The position numbers were made by a program, and so were the translations under genes. The notes below the pieces were generated by a model, which was not told where the DNA came from, did not search any database, and saw nothing but the letters and a program-made list of their open reading frames with translations. A DNA stretch of 55,273 nucleotides, from the NCBI RefSeq assembly GCF_001682855.1, contig NZ_MAQW01000030.1:1-55273 (forward strand), given 5' to 3'. This document shows, in pieces, positions 1 to 7,511 of this stretch (position 1 is its first letter; each line of letters starts with the position of its first letter). Source of the DNA: Bacillus sp. FJAT-27264. Lineage in GTDB: Bacteria > Bacillota > Bacilli > Paenibacillales > Paenibacillaceae.

Positions 1-30
1 TTTTCAGGCGATTAAGCCTGATATGAATAT

Positions 31-106
31 TCCCTGATAGCTCAGTTGGTAGAGCACTCGACTGTTAATCGAGTTGTCACAGGTTCGAGCCCTGTTCGGG
101 GAGCCA
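31..106 (+). tRNA. tRNA-Asn (GUU)
   Basis: Full cloverleaf with GTT in the anticodon loop, a 7-bp acceptor stem (31-37 with 96-102) and an encoded CCA at 104-106. First gene of a 16-tRNA run whose order (Asn-Ser-Glu-Val-Met-Asp-Phe-Thr-Tyr-Trp-His-Gln-Gly-Cys-Leu) resembles the Bacillus subtilis trnD cluster. Confidence 0.97.
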
Positions 107-109
107 TAT

Positions 110-202
110 GGAGAGGTGTCCGAGTTTGGCCGAAGGAGCACGATTGGAAATCGTGTAGGCGCCACAAGCGTCTCGAGGGTTCGAATCCCTCTCTCTCCGC
201 CA
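110..202 (+). tRNA. tRNA-Ser (GGA)
   Basis: Class II tRNA of 93 nt with a long variable arm. The loop TTGGAAA gives anticodon GGA. The acceptor stem GGAGAGG pairs with TCTCTCC and CCA is encoded at 200-202. Confidence 0.96.
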
Positions 203-217
203 CTATTATTACAGCAT

Positions 218-292
218 GGCCCGTTGGTCAAGGGGTTAAGACACCTCCCTTTCACGGAGGTAACAGGGGTTCGAATCCCCTACGGGTCACCA
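218..292 (+). tRNA. tRNA-Glu (UUC)
   Basis: Anticodon TTC lies in the loop of the CCTCC/GGAGG stem. The acceptor GGCCCGT pairs with ACGGGTC and CCA is encoded. Confidence 0.97.
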
Positions 293-347
293 ATTTTATA
301 CTTGATTTTACATAGTGAAATTTGGTATGATAACAATTGTTCGTTAT

Positions 348-423
348 GGAGGCTTAGCTCAGCTGGGAGAGCATCTGCCTTACAAGCAGAGGGTCGGGGG
401 TTCGATCCCCTCAGCCTCCACCA
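348..423 (+). tRNA. tRNA-Val (UAC)
   Basis: Anticodon TAC, acceptor GGAGGCT with AGCCTCC, encoded CCA. It is preceded by a slightly longer AT-rich spacer (293-347) than the other genes of the run. Confidence 0.97.
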
Positions 424-464
424 TGTAACCTCCTTCGGGAGACAATAAGATATGCTTTTAATGA

Positions 465-545
<81 letters not shown>

Positions 546-623
546 GGAACCGTGGTGTAGTTGGCCTAACATGCCTGCCTGTCACGCAGGAGATCGCGGG
601 TTCGAATCCCGTCGGTTCCGCCA
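546..623 (+). tRNA. tRNA-Asp (GUC)
   Basis: Anticodon GTC in the stem GCCTG/CAGG context, acceptor GGAACCG with CGGTTCC, encoded CCA. Confidence 0.97.
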
Positions 624-635
624 TTTAGAATTTAT

Positions 636-711
<76 letters not shown>

Positions 712-731
712 TGAAGTATACAACTTAATAT

Positions 732-807
<76 letters not shown>

Positions 808-812
808 TCTTT

Positions 813-898
813 GGGGGATTAGCGAAGTGGCCAAACGCATCAGACTGTAAATCTGCTCACGTACGTGTTCGGTGGTTCGAATCCATCATCCCCCACCA
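813..898 (+). tRNA. tRNA-Tyr (GUA)
   Basis: Class II tRNA of 86 nt with a long variable arm; anticodon GTA; acceptor GGGGGAT with ATCCCCC; encoded CCA. Confidence 0.96.
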
Positions 899-905
899 TT
901 TTTTT

Positions 906-979
906 AGGGGCATAGTTTAAAGGTAGAACAACGGTCTCCAAAACCGTTGGTGTGGGTTCAATTCCTGCTGCCCCTGCCA
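906..979 (+). tRNA. tRNA-Trp (CCA)
   Basis: Loop CTCCAAA gives anticodon CCA; acceptor AGGGGCA with TGCCCCT; encoded 3' CCA at 977-979. Confidence 0.96.
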
Positions 980-1001
980 ATTTTTTATTAAAGTTTAATA
1001 T

Positions 1002-1078
1002 GGCGATCGTGGCGAAGGGGTTAACGCACCGGATTGTGGTTCCGGCATTCGTGGGTTCGAGACCCATCGGTCGCCCCA
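1002..1078 (+). tRNA. tRNA-His (GUG), copy 1
   Basis: Anticodon GTG and the extra 5' G (G1002 opposite C1075) that marks tRNA-His. The acceptor stem contains a T1007-G1070 wobble. Almost identical to the next tRNA. Confidence 0.96.
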
Positions 1079-1124
1079 TTTACTTTACTAAGAAATAATA
1101 GGCTTAATTAAGTCAGATTCATGT

Positions 1125-1201
1125 GGCGACTGTGGCGAAGGGGTTAACGCACCGGATTGTGGTTCCGGCATTCGTGGGTTCGAGACCCATCAGTCGCCCC
1201 A
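1125..1201 (+). tRNA. tRNA-His (GUG), copy 2
   Basis: A second tRNA-His, identical to copy 1 except at two acceptor-stem pairs. The wobble of copy 1 is a C-G pair here and the neighbouring C-G is T-A, so pairing is kept. CCA is encoded. Confidence 0.96.
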
Positions 1202-1218
1202 TTCTTAAAAATGATTGT

Positions 1219-1293
1219 TGGGGATTAGCCAAGCGGTAAGGCAACGGACTTTGACTCCGTCATGCATAGGTTCAAATCCTATATCCCCAGCCA
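1219..1293 (+). tRNA. tRNA-Gln (UUG)
   Basis: Loop CTTTGAC gives anticodon TTG; acceptor TGGGGAT with ATCCCCA; encoded CCA. Confidence 0.96.
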
Positions 1294-1298
1294 TTTAT

Positions 1299-1373
1299 GC
1301 GGACGTGGCTCAGCGGTAGAGCATCGCCTTGCCAAGGCGAGGGTCGCGGGTTCGATTCCCGTCGTCCGCTCCA
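1299..1373 (+). tRNA. tRNA-Gly (GCC)
   Basis: Anticodon GCC in a TCGCC/GGCGA stem; acceptor GCGGACG with CGTCCGC; encoded CCA. Confidence 0.97.
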
Positions 1374-1382
1374 TTATTTTAC

Positions 1383-1456
1383 GGCGCCATAGCCAAGTGG
1401 TAAGGCAAAGCTCTGCAAAAGCTTTATCCCCAGTTCAAATCTGGGTGGCGCCTCCA
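1383..1456 (+). tRNA. tRNA-Cys (GCA)
   Basis: Loop TCTGCAA gives anticodon GCA; acceptor GGCGCCA with TGGCGCC; encoded CCA. Confidence 0.96.
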
Positions 1457-1486
1457 TTATTTTCTTGGAGTATCATAATTGTATAT

Positions 1487-1565
1487 GCCGGTGTGGCGGA
1501 ATGGCAGACGCGCTCGACTCAAAATCGAGTGGGAAACCGTGGAGGTTCGAGTCCTCTCACCGGTA
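1487..1565 (+). tRNA. tRNA-Leu (CAA)
   Basis: The stem CTCGA/TCGAG holds loop CTCAAAA, giving anticodon CAA. The acceptor GCCGGTG pairs with CACCGGT and the discriminator is A1565. Unlike the other fifteen tRNAs of the run it has no encoded CCA (TTA follows). Last gene before the terminator. Confidence 0.93.
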
Positions 1566-1577
1566 TTAAAAGAAGAA

Positions 1578-1614
1578 AAGGTTCATTAGATATTAAATCT
1601 AATGAACCTTTTTT
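1578..1614 (+). terminator. Intrinsic terminator of the tRNA operon
   Basis: A 13-bp stem (1578-1590 with 1598-1610) around a 7-nt AT loop, followed by a T run, 12 nt after tRNA-Leu. Confidence 0.93.
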
Positions 1615-1628
1615 CATGTGCTTTAAGT

Positions 1629-1667
1629 GAAAATAAAGAGCAGCCAGGAGTAGTTCTCTGGCTGCTC
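1629..1667 (-). terminator. Intrinsic terminator, minus strand
   Basis: GAGCAGCCAG (1638-1647) pairs with CTGGCTGCTC (1658-1667). The T-rich tail lies on the minus strand, so it ends the short minus-strand transcript that starts near 1897. Confidence 0.8.
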
Positions 1668-1685
1668 CTATAATTTATAGCAAGC

Positions 1686-1870
1686 TTATTTGTTTTTCTT
1701 CTTGTCTGATTTGGCTGGTGCTTTGGTCGGTATGCTGGTGCTTTGGTCGGTATTTTGGCTGGTGTTTTAACGTCAGTCTTAGCTTTGTCTTTCTTGGTTG
1801 GGGTAGCTGTTGGCTTGGGAGCTGCTTCTTTAACGGGAGCAGCTTTCGTAGTGTCGGTGAGTTGTCCCAT
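1686..1870 (-). pseudogene. Frameshifted small Lys/Ala/Pro/Thr-rich protein
   Basis: From ATG 1870 the minus strand reads as a low-complexity chain rich in K, A, P and T (TKAAPVKEAAPKPTATPTKK...). A perfect 20-bp tandem duplication (1714-1733 and 1734-1753) shifts the frame. With one copy the protein would end ...PTKAPAKSDKKKNK at TAA 1688-1686, just before the terminator at 1629-1667. With both copies the frame runs through the terminator. No ribosome binding site precedes ATG 1870, and the frame is open for six codons upstream without a start, so the N-terminus may also be missing. It lies behind its own predicted regulated promoter (1904-1964). It could instead be a non-coding transcript. 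Function not recognised. Confidence 0.5.
1714..1753. repeat. 20-bp perfect tandem duplication
   Basis: GCTGGTGCTTTGGTCGGTAT occurs twice in a row (1714-1733, 1734-1753). Its length is not a multiple of three, so it changes the reading frame of the minus-strand ORF. Confidence 0.95.
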
Positions 1871-1903
1871 TGGAGAAGCATCAGGATTGGCTTACACTTT
1901 AGG

Positions 1904-1964
1904 AGTTTAATTTAGTTGTCTGGAATTTGAATGGAACTTAGATGGAATTTAGATGAAATCTAGA
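1904..1964 (-). promoter_or_regulatory. Predicted response-regulator promoter, minus strand (four 11-bp repeats)
   Basis: Four head-to-tail 11-bp units, on the plus strand TGGAATTTGAA, TGGAACTTAGA, TGGAATTTAGA and TGAAATCTAGA, fill 1921-1964. On the minus strand each reads N6-TTCCA (one TTTCA). After the last TTCCA come 11 nt and then TAAACT (1909-1904), a fair -10 box. The arrangement is matched at 4108-4168. It overlaps the stop codon of the histidine kinase and points at the small frameshifted gene. Direct repeats of 11 bp are typical of OmpR/PhoB-family binding sites; assignment to the neighbouring regulator is inference. Confidence 0.65.
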
Positions 1965-3333
1965 AATGGGTTGGAAAACGCAAAACAAACGCTGCGCCGC
2001 TACCCGGCTCGTTATGGGCTGAAATACGGCCACGGCATCGCTCGACGATGGCGCGGGAAATCGCTAGGCCTAGTCCCGTTTCCCCGTTCTTTCCTTTCGC
2101 AAACCGTTCAAAAAGCTGGGATAATAACGCTTCGGGAATTCCTTCACCGTCATCGGTGATTCTGATAGCAATGACTTCAGCGTCAGCAGAAGCTTGGATA
2201 CGAATCGTTTTCTTAGCATAGCGAGCTGCGTTGCCCATAATGTTAATCAGCGCTTGCAGTACTTTCTCGCGGTCAACATAAATCGAGTGCTCTTGGTTGC
2301 CATCGAATCCGTTCAACTCGACTCGTAAGTCGTTCTTGACGAGTAGCGGATTGATGCGTTCTAACGTCTCTGCGATTAACTCCCGTACCGGGACGTGGTT
2401 CATATGGAATATGCCTTCTTCGCTTTCCAGCTTGCCGAGAAGAATCAATTCCGTCACGATTTTTTTGAGCCGTTCGGATTCCTTGACGATGACATCCAAA
2501 CCTTTATTGGCATGATCCCCCGTAAAGATGCCGTCCTTGATGCCTTCGGCGTAACCTTGGATGGACATGAGAGGCGTCTTTAACTCGTGCGAGGTGTTTT
2601 GGAAAAACTGCTTCTGCGTCCGCTGGTATTTCTCCAATTCTCCGGCGAGATCGTAGACGGCTTTAGCGACTTCCCCGATCTCGCCTCCCGTTTCAATCAA
2701 TCGAACTTCGGAGAAACGGCGCCTTTCCACCTTGTTCAATTCTTTTCTGAGCTCTTCGAGCGGTTTTACCAGTCTTCTCGTAATGAGCATGCTCAGTAGG
2801 AAAGCAACGACCCCGCCAACGGACAAGATGATCATCAACCTTTCAAACAAGGCGAGCTGCATGGCTTTAATCTTACTTAGCGGAGCTGCCATCACTGCCG
2901 TGACACCCTGCCAGTGCGGCGCACTGACTTGATTTGATGTTAACGTCTCGACAATATATTGATCATTTGTTGTCCTTTTCCAGATTTCTCCTGACCCGGT
3001 GGGGCTTTGCTTCGATAATTCCATCAATTCCGTTGTTGCTTCACCGGTCAGGGTACTGTAAACTACCTTCTCCCCAGGTGCAATTAATACCGCGCTCGTA
3101 TCCCCCGACCATGTCGTCGTATTGGAATTTTTGATCGCTTCTGTTTGTCGAACCGACATAAGCGGCATGACTGGACTTAAATTCATCAGCCAGCTGGCCT
3201 GATCCCGCAGCTCTTTTCGCTGGCTATCCACTAAGGTGTCGAGCAGTAGGGGATGGATCAGAACGGCAGTAATCGTCAGAATGCATAGTAGCAGGAATGC
3301 AAATGAAAGATGAAGCCGATAAATCATTCTCAT
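1960..3333 (-). CDS. Two-component sensor histidine kinase
   Basis: Membrane kinase of 457 aa. One TM segment at about residues 9-31, an extracellular sensor region of about 130 aa, a second TM at about 165-187, a HAMP linker, then HisKA with SHELKTP (phospho-acceptor H249) and HATPase_c with an N box (INIMGNAARYA), DDGEGIP and GLGLAISRAI. It would autophosphorylate and pass phosphate to the regulator encoded just upstream, with which it overlaps by 4 bp. Both genes are divergent from an ABC/HlyD operon, so the extracellular domain probably senses an envelope condition or a substrate of that system. The ligand cannot be read from the sequence. Confidence 0.93.
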   Translation of the reverse strand: MRMIYRLHLSFAFLLLCILTITAVLIHPLLLDTLVDSQRKELRDQASWLMNLSPVMPLMSVRQTEAIKNSNTTTWSGDTSAVLIAPGEKVVYSTLTGEATTELMELSKQSPTGSGEIWKRTTNDQYIVETLTSNQVSAPHWQGVTAVMAAPLSKIKAMQLALFERLMIILSVGGVVAFLLSMLITRRLVKPLEELRKELNKVERRRFSEVRLIETGGEIGEVAKAVYDLAGELEKYQRTQKQFFQNTSHELKTPLMSIQGYAEGIKDGIFTGDHANKGLDVIVKESERLKKIVTELILLGKLESEEGIFHMNHVPVRELIAETLERINPLLVKNDLRVELNGFDGNQEHSIYVDREKVLQALINIMGNAARYAKKTIRIQASADAEVIAIRITDDGEGIPEALLSQLFERFAKGKNGETGLGLAISRAIVERCRGRISAHNEPGSGAAFVLRFPTHF

Positions 3334-4049
3334 TTTATTGCTCCGTCCTTTTCTGTCCGCAGTCGATAGCCGTGCCCCCTTATGGTGTCGACGGGAAGCT
3401 CCTTTATTTTTCTACGCAGTCGTTTCACTAGATCGTCGATCGCCCGGTCGTAGCCGTAATAGTTATCTCCCCAAATTATCGTAAGCAACGCATCGCGGGT
3501 GAATGCCCGATTCGGTTGCTCTGACAACGTCTGCAGCAGTTCAAATTCTTTCAGTGTCATTTCGACTTCTTCCCCTCGCCAGAAAACGCGCCGTTCTTCC
3601 AGGACGAGCCGCAGCTCGCCAACTTCGATCTCTGTATATCCTGGTTGAGAAGGAAGAGGATTGTCCTGGGTTTGGGAAATCGAGCTAATCCGGTGGAATA
3701 AGCGGTTCACGCGTGCGACTAGTTCTCTTGGGCTGAAAGGTTTCGTCAAGTAATCGTCGCTTCCTAGTTCAATCCCTAAGATGCGATCAACTTCTTCATC
3801 GCGCGCCGAAATCATGATGATAGGCACTTCTGCCTCTTTGCGAATTTTCCTGCACAACTCGAAGCCGTTCATTCCCGGAAGCATGATATCGAGAATCCAC
3901 ATATCTGGCGGATCGTTCTTCCACAGCTCCCAAGCTTCTTCTGCAGTTGATAACGTCATCGTACCGTATCCCTCTTTATACAAATAAGCCGCAACGATTT
4001 CCTGGATCTGTGCATCGTCGTCGACTATGGCGATTTGATAGGACTTCAT
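3330..4049 (-). CDS. OmpR-family response regulator
   Basis: 239 aa. Receiver domain with acidic pocket D10-D12, phospho-acceptor D54 (WILDIMLPG) and K103 (LTKPFSP), then a winged-helix DNA-binding domain ending ...VDTIRGHGYRL, the usual OmpR wing. First gene of a two-gene minus-strand operon with its kinase. The start at 4049 has GAGGTTACT upstream. Two arrays of 11-bp direct repeats flank this two-gene unit (1921-1964 and 4108-4151) and are the obvious candidate binding sites; that link is inferred. Confidence 0.94.
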   Translation of the reverse strand: MKSYQIAIVDDDAQIQEIVAAYLYKEGYGTMTLSTAEEAWELWKNDPPDMWILDIMLPGMNGFELCRKIRKEAEVPIIMISARDEEVDRILGIELGSDDYLTKPFSPRELVARVNRLFHRISSISQTQDNPLPSQPGYTEIEVGELRLVLEERRVFWRGEEVEMTLKEFELLQTLSEQPNRAFTRDALLTIIWGDNYYGYDRAIDDLVKRLRRKIKELPVDTIRGHGYRLRTEKDGAIK

Positions 4050-4107
4050 GCAGTAACCTCCTCAACATTTACCCGAGGACAATTCTACCATAAAAAATTC
4101 AGATACG

Positions 4108-4168
4108 GCCCGATTCCACACGTTTTCCACATTGCTTCCATATTTACTCCCGAATTTGTTTGTAAACT
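4108..4168 (+). promoter_or_regulatory. Predicted response-regulator promoter, plus strand (four 11-bp repeats)
   Basis: TTCCA occurs at 4114, 4125 and 4136, exactly 11 bp apart, and a degenerate CTCCC occupies the next 11-bp step at 4147. Eleven nt later comes TAAACT (4163-4168). The repeat-to-TAAACT distance equals that of the promoter at 1904-1964. Faces the ABC permease operon and lies in the divergent spacer with the regulator gene. Confidence 0.65.
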
Positions 4169-4227
4169 AATCGATGTACAGCCGTTCCGCAAAAAGCATT
4201 GAACGGCTCTCGATTGGAGGTTTCTTC

Positions 4228-5094
4228 GTGAAGTTTCGCCGTCTGGCACGCAGGGAGCTTCTAGCTGCCTTAGGTTTTCTAGCTCCAAGCTTATGTGGAT
4301 TTTCCTTATTCTATCTCATTCCGTTTGGTCAGAGTGTCATGAACTCGTTCCAGGATCGGATTGGAGGAAATTTCACGTTGTCCAACTACAAGGAACTGTT
4401 TCTTAGTTCCTCCTTTCAGAAAGCGATGTCCAACACGTTCTGGTTCACCACGATCAGCGTGCCGATTCTCGTCGTTGTATCTCTCTTACTGGCGTTACTC
4501 TTGAATCAGCGGGTACTCGTTCGGAACTGGATACGTACAGCTTATGTACTGCCGCTAGTTGTACCTGTTGCTTCGATTGTGCTAGTCTGGCAAATCTTAT
4601 TCGATTGGAACGGTACATTAAACGCTGTTTTGCAGTATTTCGGCTATAGCCGTCATGATTGGATGAAATCCGATTGGGCTGGATTAGTGATTGTGTTGGT
4701 CTATGTATGGAAGAACATCGGATACAACGTCATTTTGTTTCTGGCCGGCTTGCAGAACATTCCGGATCAATATTATGAAATTGCCAATCTGGAAGGGGCG
4801 GGTCCGGTTCGCAGGCTATTCGGAATTACACTCACGTATTTGACGCCGACGACATTTCTGGTCGTGCTCATGTCTGTGCTGAATTCGTTCAAGGTGTTCC
4901 GCGAGACGTATCTTGTCGCCGGTGCATACCCGCATGATCGCATCTATATGATGCAGCATTACATGAACAATATGTTCCTGTCCCTTGATATCCAGAAGGT
5001 ATCGTCTGCGGCGGTATTGATGGCGCTTTGCATTATGGTGCTTATGTTGATTCTGTTTCGTACAGAGCAGATTTTCCGCTCTTACATGGAGTAA
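4228..5094 (+). CDS. Sugar-type ABC transporter permease 1 (MalF-like)
   Basis: Integral membrane protein of 288 aa with six likely TM helices and the EAA loop (YYEIANLEGAGPVRRLFGITLTYLTP) that docks the ATPase. Family CUT1, MalF/UgpA type. The start is taken as GTG 4228 because GGAGG lies 7 nt upstream; an ATG at 4174 is in frame but has no ribosome binding site. First gene of an operon with a second permease, a binding lipoprotein, a HlyD-like adaptor and a large exported protein. No ATPase gene is present, so a shared MsmX-type ATPase would be needed. Confidence 0.9.
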   Translation: MKFRRLARRELLAALGFLAPSLCGFSLFYLIPFGQSVMNSFQDRIGGNFTLSNYKELFLSSSFQKAMSNTFWFTTISVPILVVVSLLLALLLNQRVLVRNWIRTAYVLPLVVPVASIVLVWQILFDWNGTLNAVLQYFGYSRHDWMKSDWAGLVIVLVYVWKNIGYNVILFLAGLQNIPDQYYEIANLEGAGPVRRLFGITLTYLTPTTFLVVLMSVLNSFKVFRETYLVAGAYPHDRIYMMQHYMNNMFLSLDIQKVSSAAVLMALCIMVLMLILFRTEQIFRSYME

Positions 5095-5126
5095 ACGCAA
5101 GGAGAAGGGTAAAGGAGGTGAATGAG

Positions 5127-5984
5127 GTGATAAAGCAATGGGTGGCACCGCTATTGCGTTCGTTGTTGCTGATTGCCATCGCCGTCCTGCTGCTTATGCC
5201 CGTTGTCTTGAACATCGTCAGTTCCTTCATGACAGAGCGGGAGATTACGTCGAATTACAGCATGCTAGGCAAAACCGATACGAGCGTATTCGTAAATCTT
5301 AAGTGGATTCCCGATTGGGTGTCGTTCCAGCAATATAACAAAGTACTAATCGCTACGCCGCAATTTCTGTACCTGTTCTGGAATTCTATAATGCTAGTGA
5401 TTCCTACCATTATCGGACAAGCGTTTGTGGCAACGCTAGCTGCGTTCGCTTTCGGTAAGCTGTATTTTCCGGGCAGGGATGGACTGTTCTTACTTTATTT
5501 GATAACAATGCTGATGCCGTTCCAGGTGACGCTCGTGCCCAATTACTTGATGGCTGATCGGCTGGGCCTCCTGAATCATCCTAGCTCTATCATATTGCCC
5601 GGGATATTCGGCGCCTTTGGCGTGTTTCTGCTACGGCAATTCATGCTCCAGATCCATTCGGCTTTTATTGAAGCAGCTAAAATCGATGGGGCGGGATACT
5701 TACGCATATTCATATCGATCGCACTTCCAATGGTGAAGCCGGGCGTTGCCGCACTCGTCGTACTCTTATTCGTTGACTATTGGAACATGGTCGAGCAGCC
5801 ACTAATTTTTCTGCAGGATGCTGGGTTGCAGCCACTGTCTGTGTTTCTCTCTCGCATACAGGAAGATGCGCTTGGCGTCTCTTTTGCCGCCTCGGTTATT
5901 TACATGATGCCTATGGTACTTCTGTTCTTAAGTGCCGAAAGGTATTTTATCGAAGGAATCCAGCTTTCCGGCGTAAAAGGCTGA
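5127..5984 (+). CDS. Sugar-type ABC transporter permease 2 (MalG-like)
   Basis: 285 aa, about six TM segments, EAA loop FIEAAKIDGAGYLRIFISIALPMVKPG. Partner of the preceding permease in a CUT1 importer. The start is set at GTG 5127, 8 nt after AAAGGAGG; the frame is open further upstream into the previous gene but has no better start. The spacing of 32 bp implies co-transcription. Confidence 0.9.
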   Translation: MIKQWVAPLLRSLLLIAIAVLLLMPVVLNIVSSFMTEREITSNYSMLGKTDTSVFVNLKWIPDWVSFQQYNKVLIATPQFLYLFWNSIMLVIPTIIGQAFVATLAAFAFGKLYFPGRDGLFLLYLITMLMPFQVTLVPNYLMADRLGLLNHPSSIILPGIFGAFGVFLLRQFMLQIHSAFIEAAKIDGAGYLRIFISIALPMVKPGVAALVVLLFVDYWNMVEQPLIFLQDAGLQPLSVFLSRIQEDALGVSFAASVIYMMPMVLLFLSAERYFIEGIQLSGVKG

Positions 5985-6096
5985 GCGTAGAGAATAGGCA
6001 ACGTGAGGTCCACAAAGACAACGGATTACTGGCTTTGCAATGGTTGTATTTTCTCCGGCGACAATCAAATTTGATTACATTGAGAGGATGATTCTT

Positions 6097-7434
6097 TTGA
6101 AAAAAATAGGGTTAATCGTCATGCTATCTAGCGCACTGCTGTTATCCGCCTGTTCTAACAACCAGGGAGGCGATTCCAAAGTCGAGACAGAGGGTGGCCA
6201 GAAGACTGTTGTCATCTCTGTTATGAGGAAAGATCGTTTCTTGGAAACTGCAGCGCGACAATTTGAGGAACAGCATAAGGATATTCATATCGAAATGAAG
6301 GAATATAAAGCGCCAGAGCCAGCTGCAGAAGGTGGCATGGGGGTAGAGTCTATCTCTCTGGGAGACGTGGAAAAGTACGTGCAATCGGTGACGACGCAAG
6401 TCATTTCCGGCAAAGGGGCCGATCTTATTCTCATGAGTGAATTACCCCAGGACAAATTTGTCGCCCAAAAACTGCTGGTGGACTTGAACGATCTATTGTC
6501 CAAAGACAACTCGTTCGATCAAAAAGCTCTATTCTCTAATATTTTGCAGGCATCCCAAGACGGAGAGGGTTTGTATGCCATGCCGCTCTCTTTTTCGCTC
6601 TCGCTGTTTCAGGGAAATACAGAGTTATTGAAGAAGGCGAATATTTCAGTTGACGTCAATAAATCGTGGAGCTGGAGCCAGTTCAAGGATCTTGCCAAAA
6701 AACTGAAGGAGCAAGGTGATGCCGAAAAGCTTATTAGCCTGGATCCCTTGTCGCTGCTCTTCGATTTTATCGATGACAACTATGCTCAGCTCGTAGGGCA
6801 GGGCCAGCCGAACTTCGACTCGGATTTATTCCGCAATATGATGACAGATATCAAATCGATGTATGACGAAGGCTTGCTCAGCGATGGAATGTCGTTCGAT
6901 AACAGTAATGCAGCATTTCAAATGGTGAATGTATTCAGTCCCGAGCAGGCACTAACGAAGCCTAAGGGCATGGATTATTACCAAAAGCCGAACGTGAGCG
7001 GGCAAAAGGTTGGTACACCGTTCCAGCCTACGTACAGTTTAGGGATAAACAGCAAATCCGACGTTCAACAGGAAGCATGGGCATTCATCAAGTTTTTGCT
7101 TTCTGAAGAAATGCAAGCTTCCCCGAATCTCACGGGAATACCAATGAATAAAGGGATCACCGATAAAAAATTCAAAGAAACTCTCCAAAAAATCGAGAAC
7201 GGAACGCTGGAAACCATGATCCCACTAGACATGCTGCCGGATGGCGAAACAGTAAAAAAACGGATTGAAGCGGTAGAGAAGCTGATCTCGGAAACCAATT
7301 TTCGAAGATCTAGCGATATGAAAGTGATCACGATCGTCATGGAAGAGTTCAATAGCTTCATGAGCGGACAGAAATCGGCAGAAGAAGTAAGTAAACTTAT
7401 CCAAAACCGAGTGAAAACGTATTTGAATGAATAA
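6097..7434 (+). CDS. Extracellular solute-binding lipoprotein of the ABC importer
   Basis: About 445 aa. N-terminus MKKIGLIVMLSSALLLSAC is a lipoprotein signal with lipobox LSAC, so Cys19 would be lipidated and the protein anchored outside the membrane. The rest looks like a family 1 solute-binding protein (FEEQHKDIHIEMKEYKAP, GKGADLILMSELPQDKF, late PTYSLGINSKSDVQQEAWAF). Start TTG 6097 is preferred (GAGAGG 9 nt upstream); ATG 6088 is too close to that site. The substrate is unknown; sugars are usual for the permease class, but the HlyD-like neighbour makes this uncertain. Confidence 0.88.
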   Translation: MKKIGLIVMLSSALLLSACSNNQGGDSKVETEGGQKTVVISVMRKDRFLETAARQFEEQHKDIHIEMKEYKAPEPAAEGGMGVESISLGDVEKYVQSVTTQVISGKGADLILMSELPQDKFVAQKLLVDLNDLLSKDNSFDQKALFSNILQASQDGEGLYAMPLSFSLSLFQGNTELLKKANISVDVNKSWSWSQFKDLAKKLKEQGDAEKLISLDPLSLLFDFIDDNYAQLVGQGQPNFDSDLFRNMMTDIKSMYDEGLLSDGMSFDNSNAAFQMVNVFSPEQALTKPKGMDYYQKPNVSGQKVGTPFQPTYSLGINSKSDVQQEAWAFIKFLLSEEMQASPNLTGIPMNKGITDKKFKETLQKIENGTLETMIPLDMLPDGETVKKRIEAVEKLISETNFRRSSDMKVITIVMEEFNSFMSGQKSAEEVSKLIQNRVKTYLNE

Positions 7435-7511
7435 CGGAAGAGGGGGAGATCGTTAGTCGATCTTTCCCTATCATGAGTTATAGAGGCAGGGAAGGAATGG
7501 AGGAGCAACAG

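Noticed and set aside
1718..1915. 65-codon plus-strand frame, Trp/Cys/Phe-rich
   Set aside because: Antisense shadow of the low-complexity minus-strand frame; lacks a start signal.
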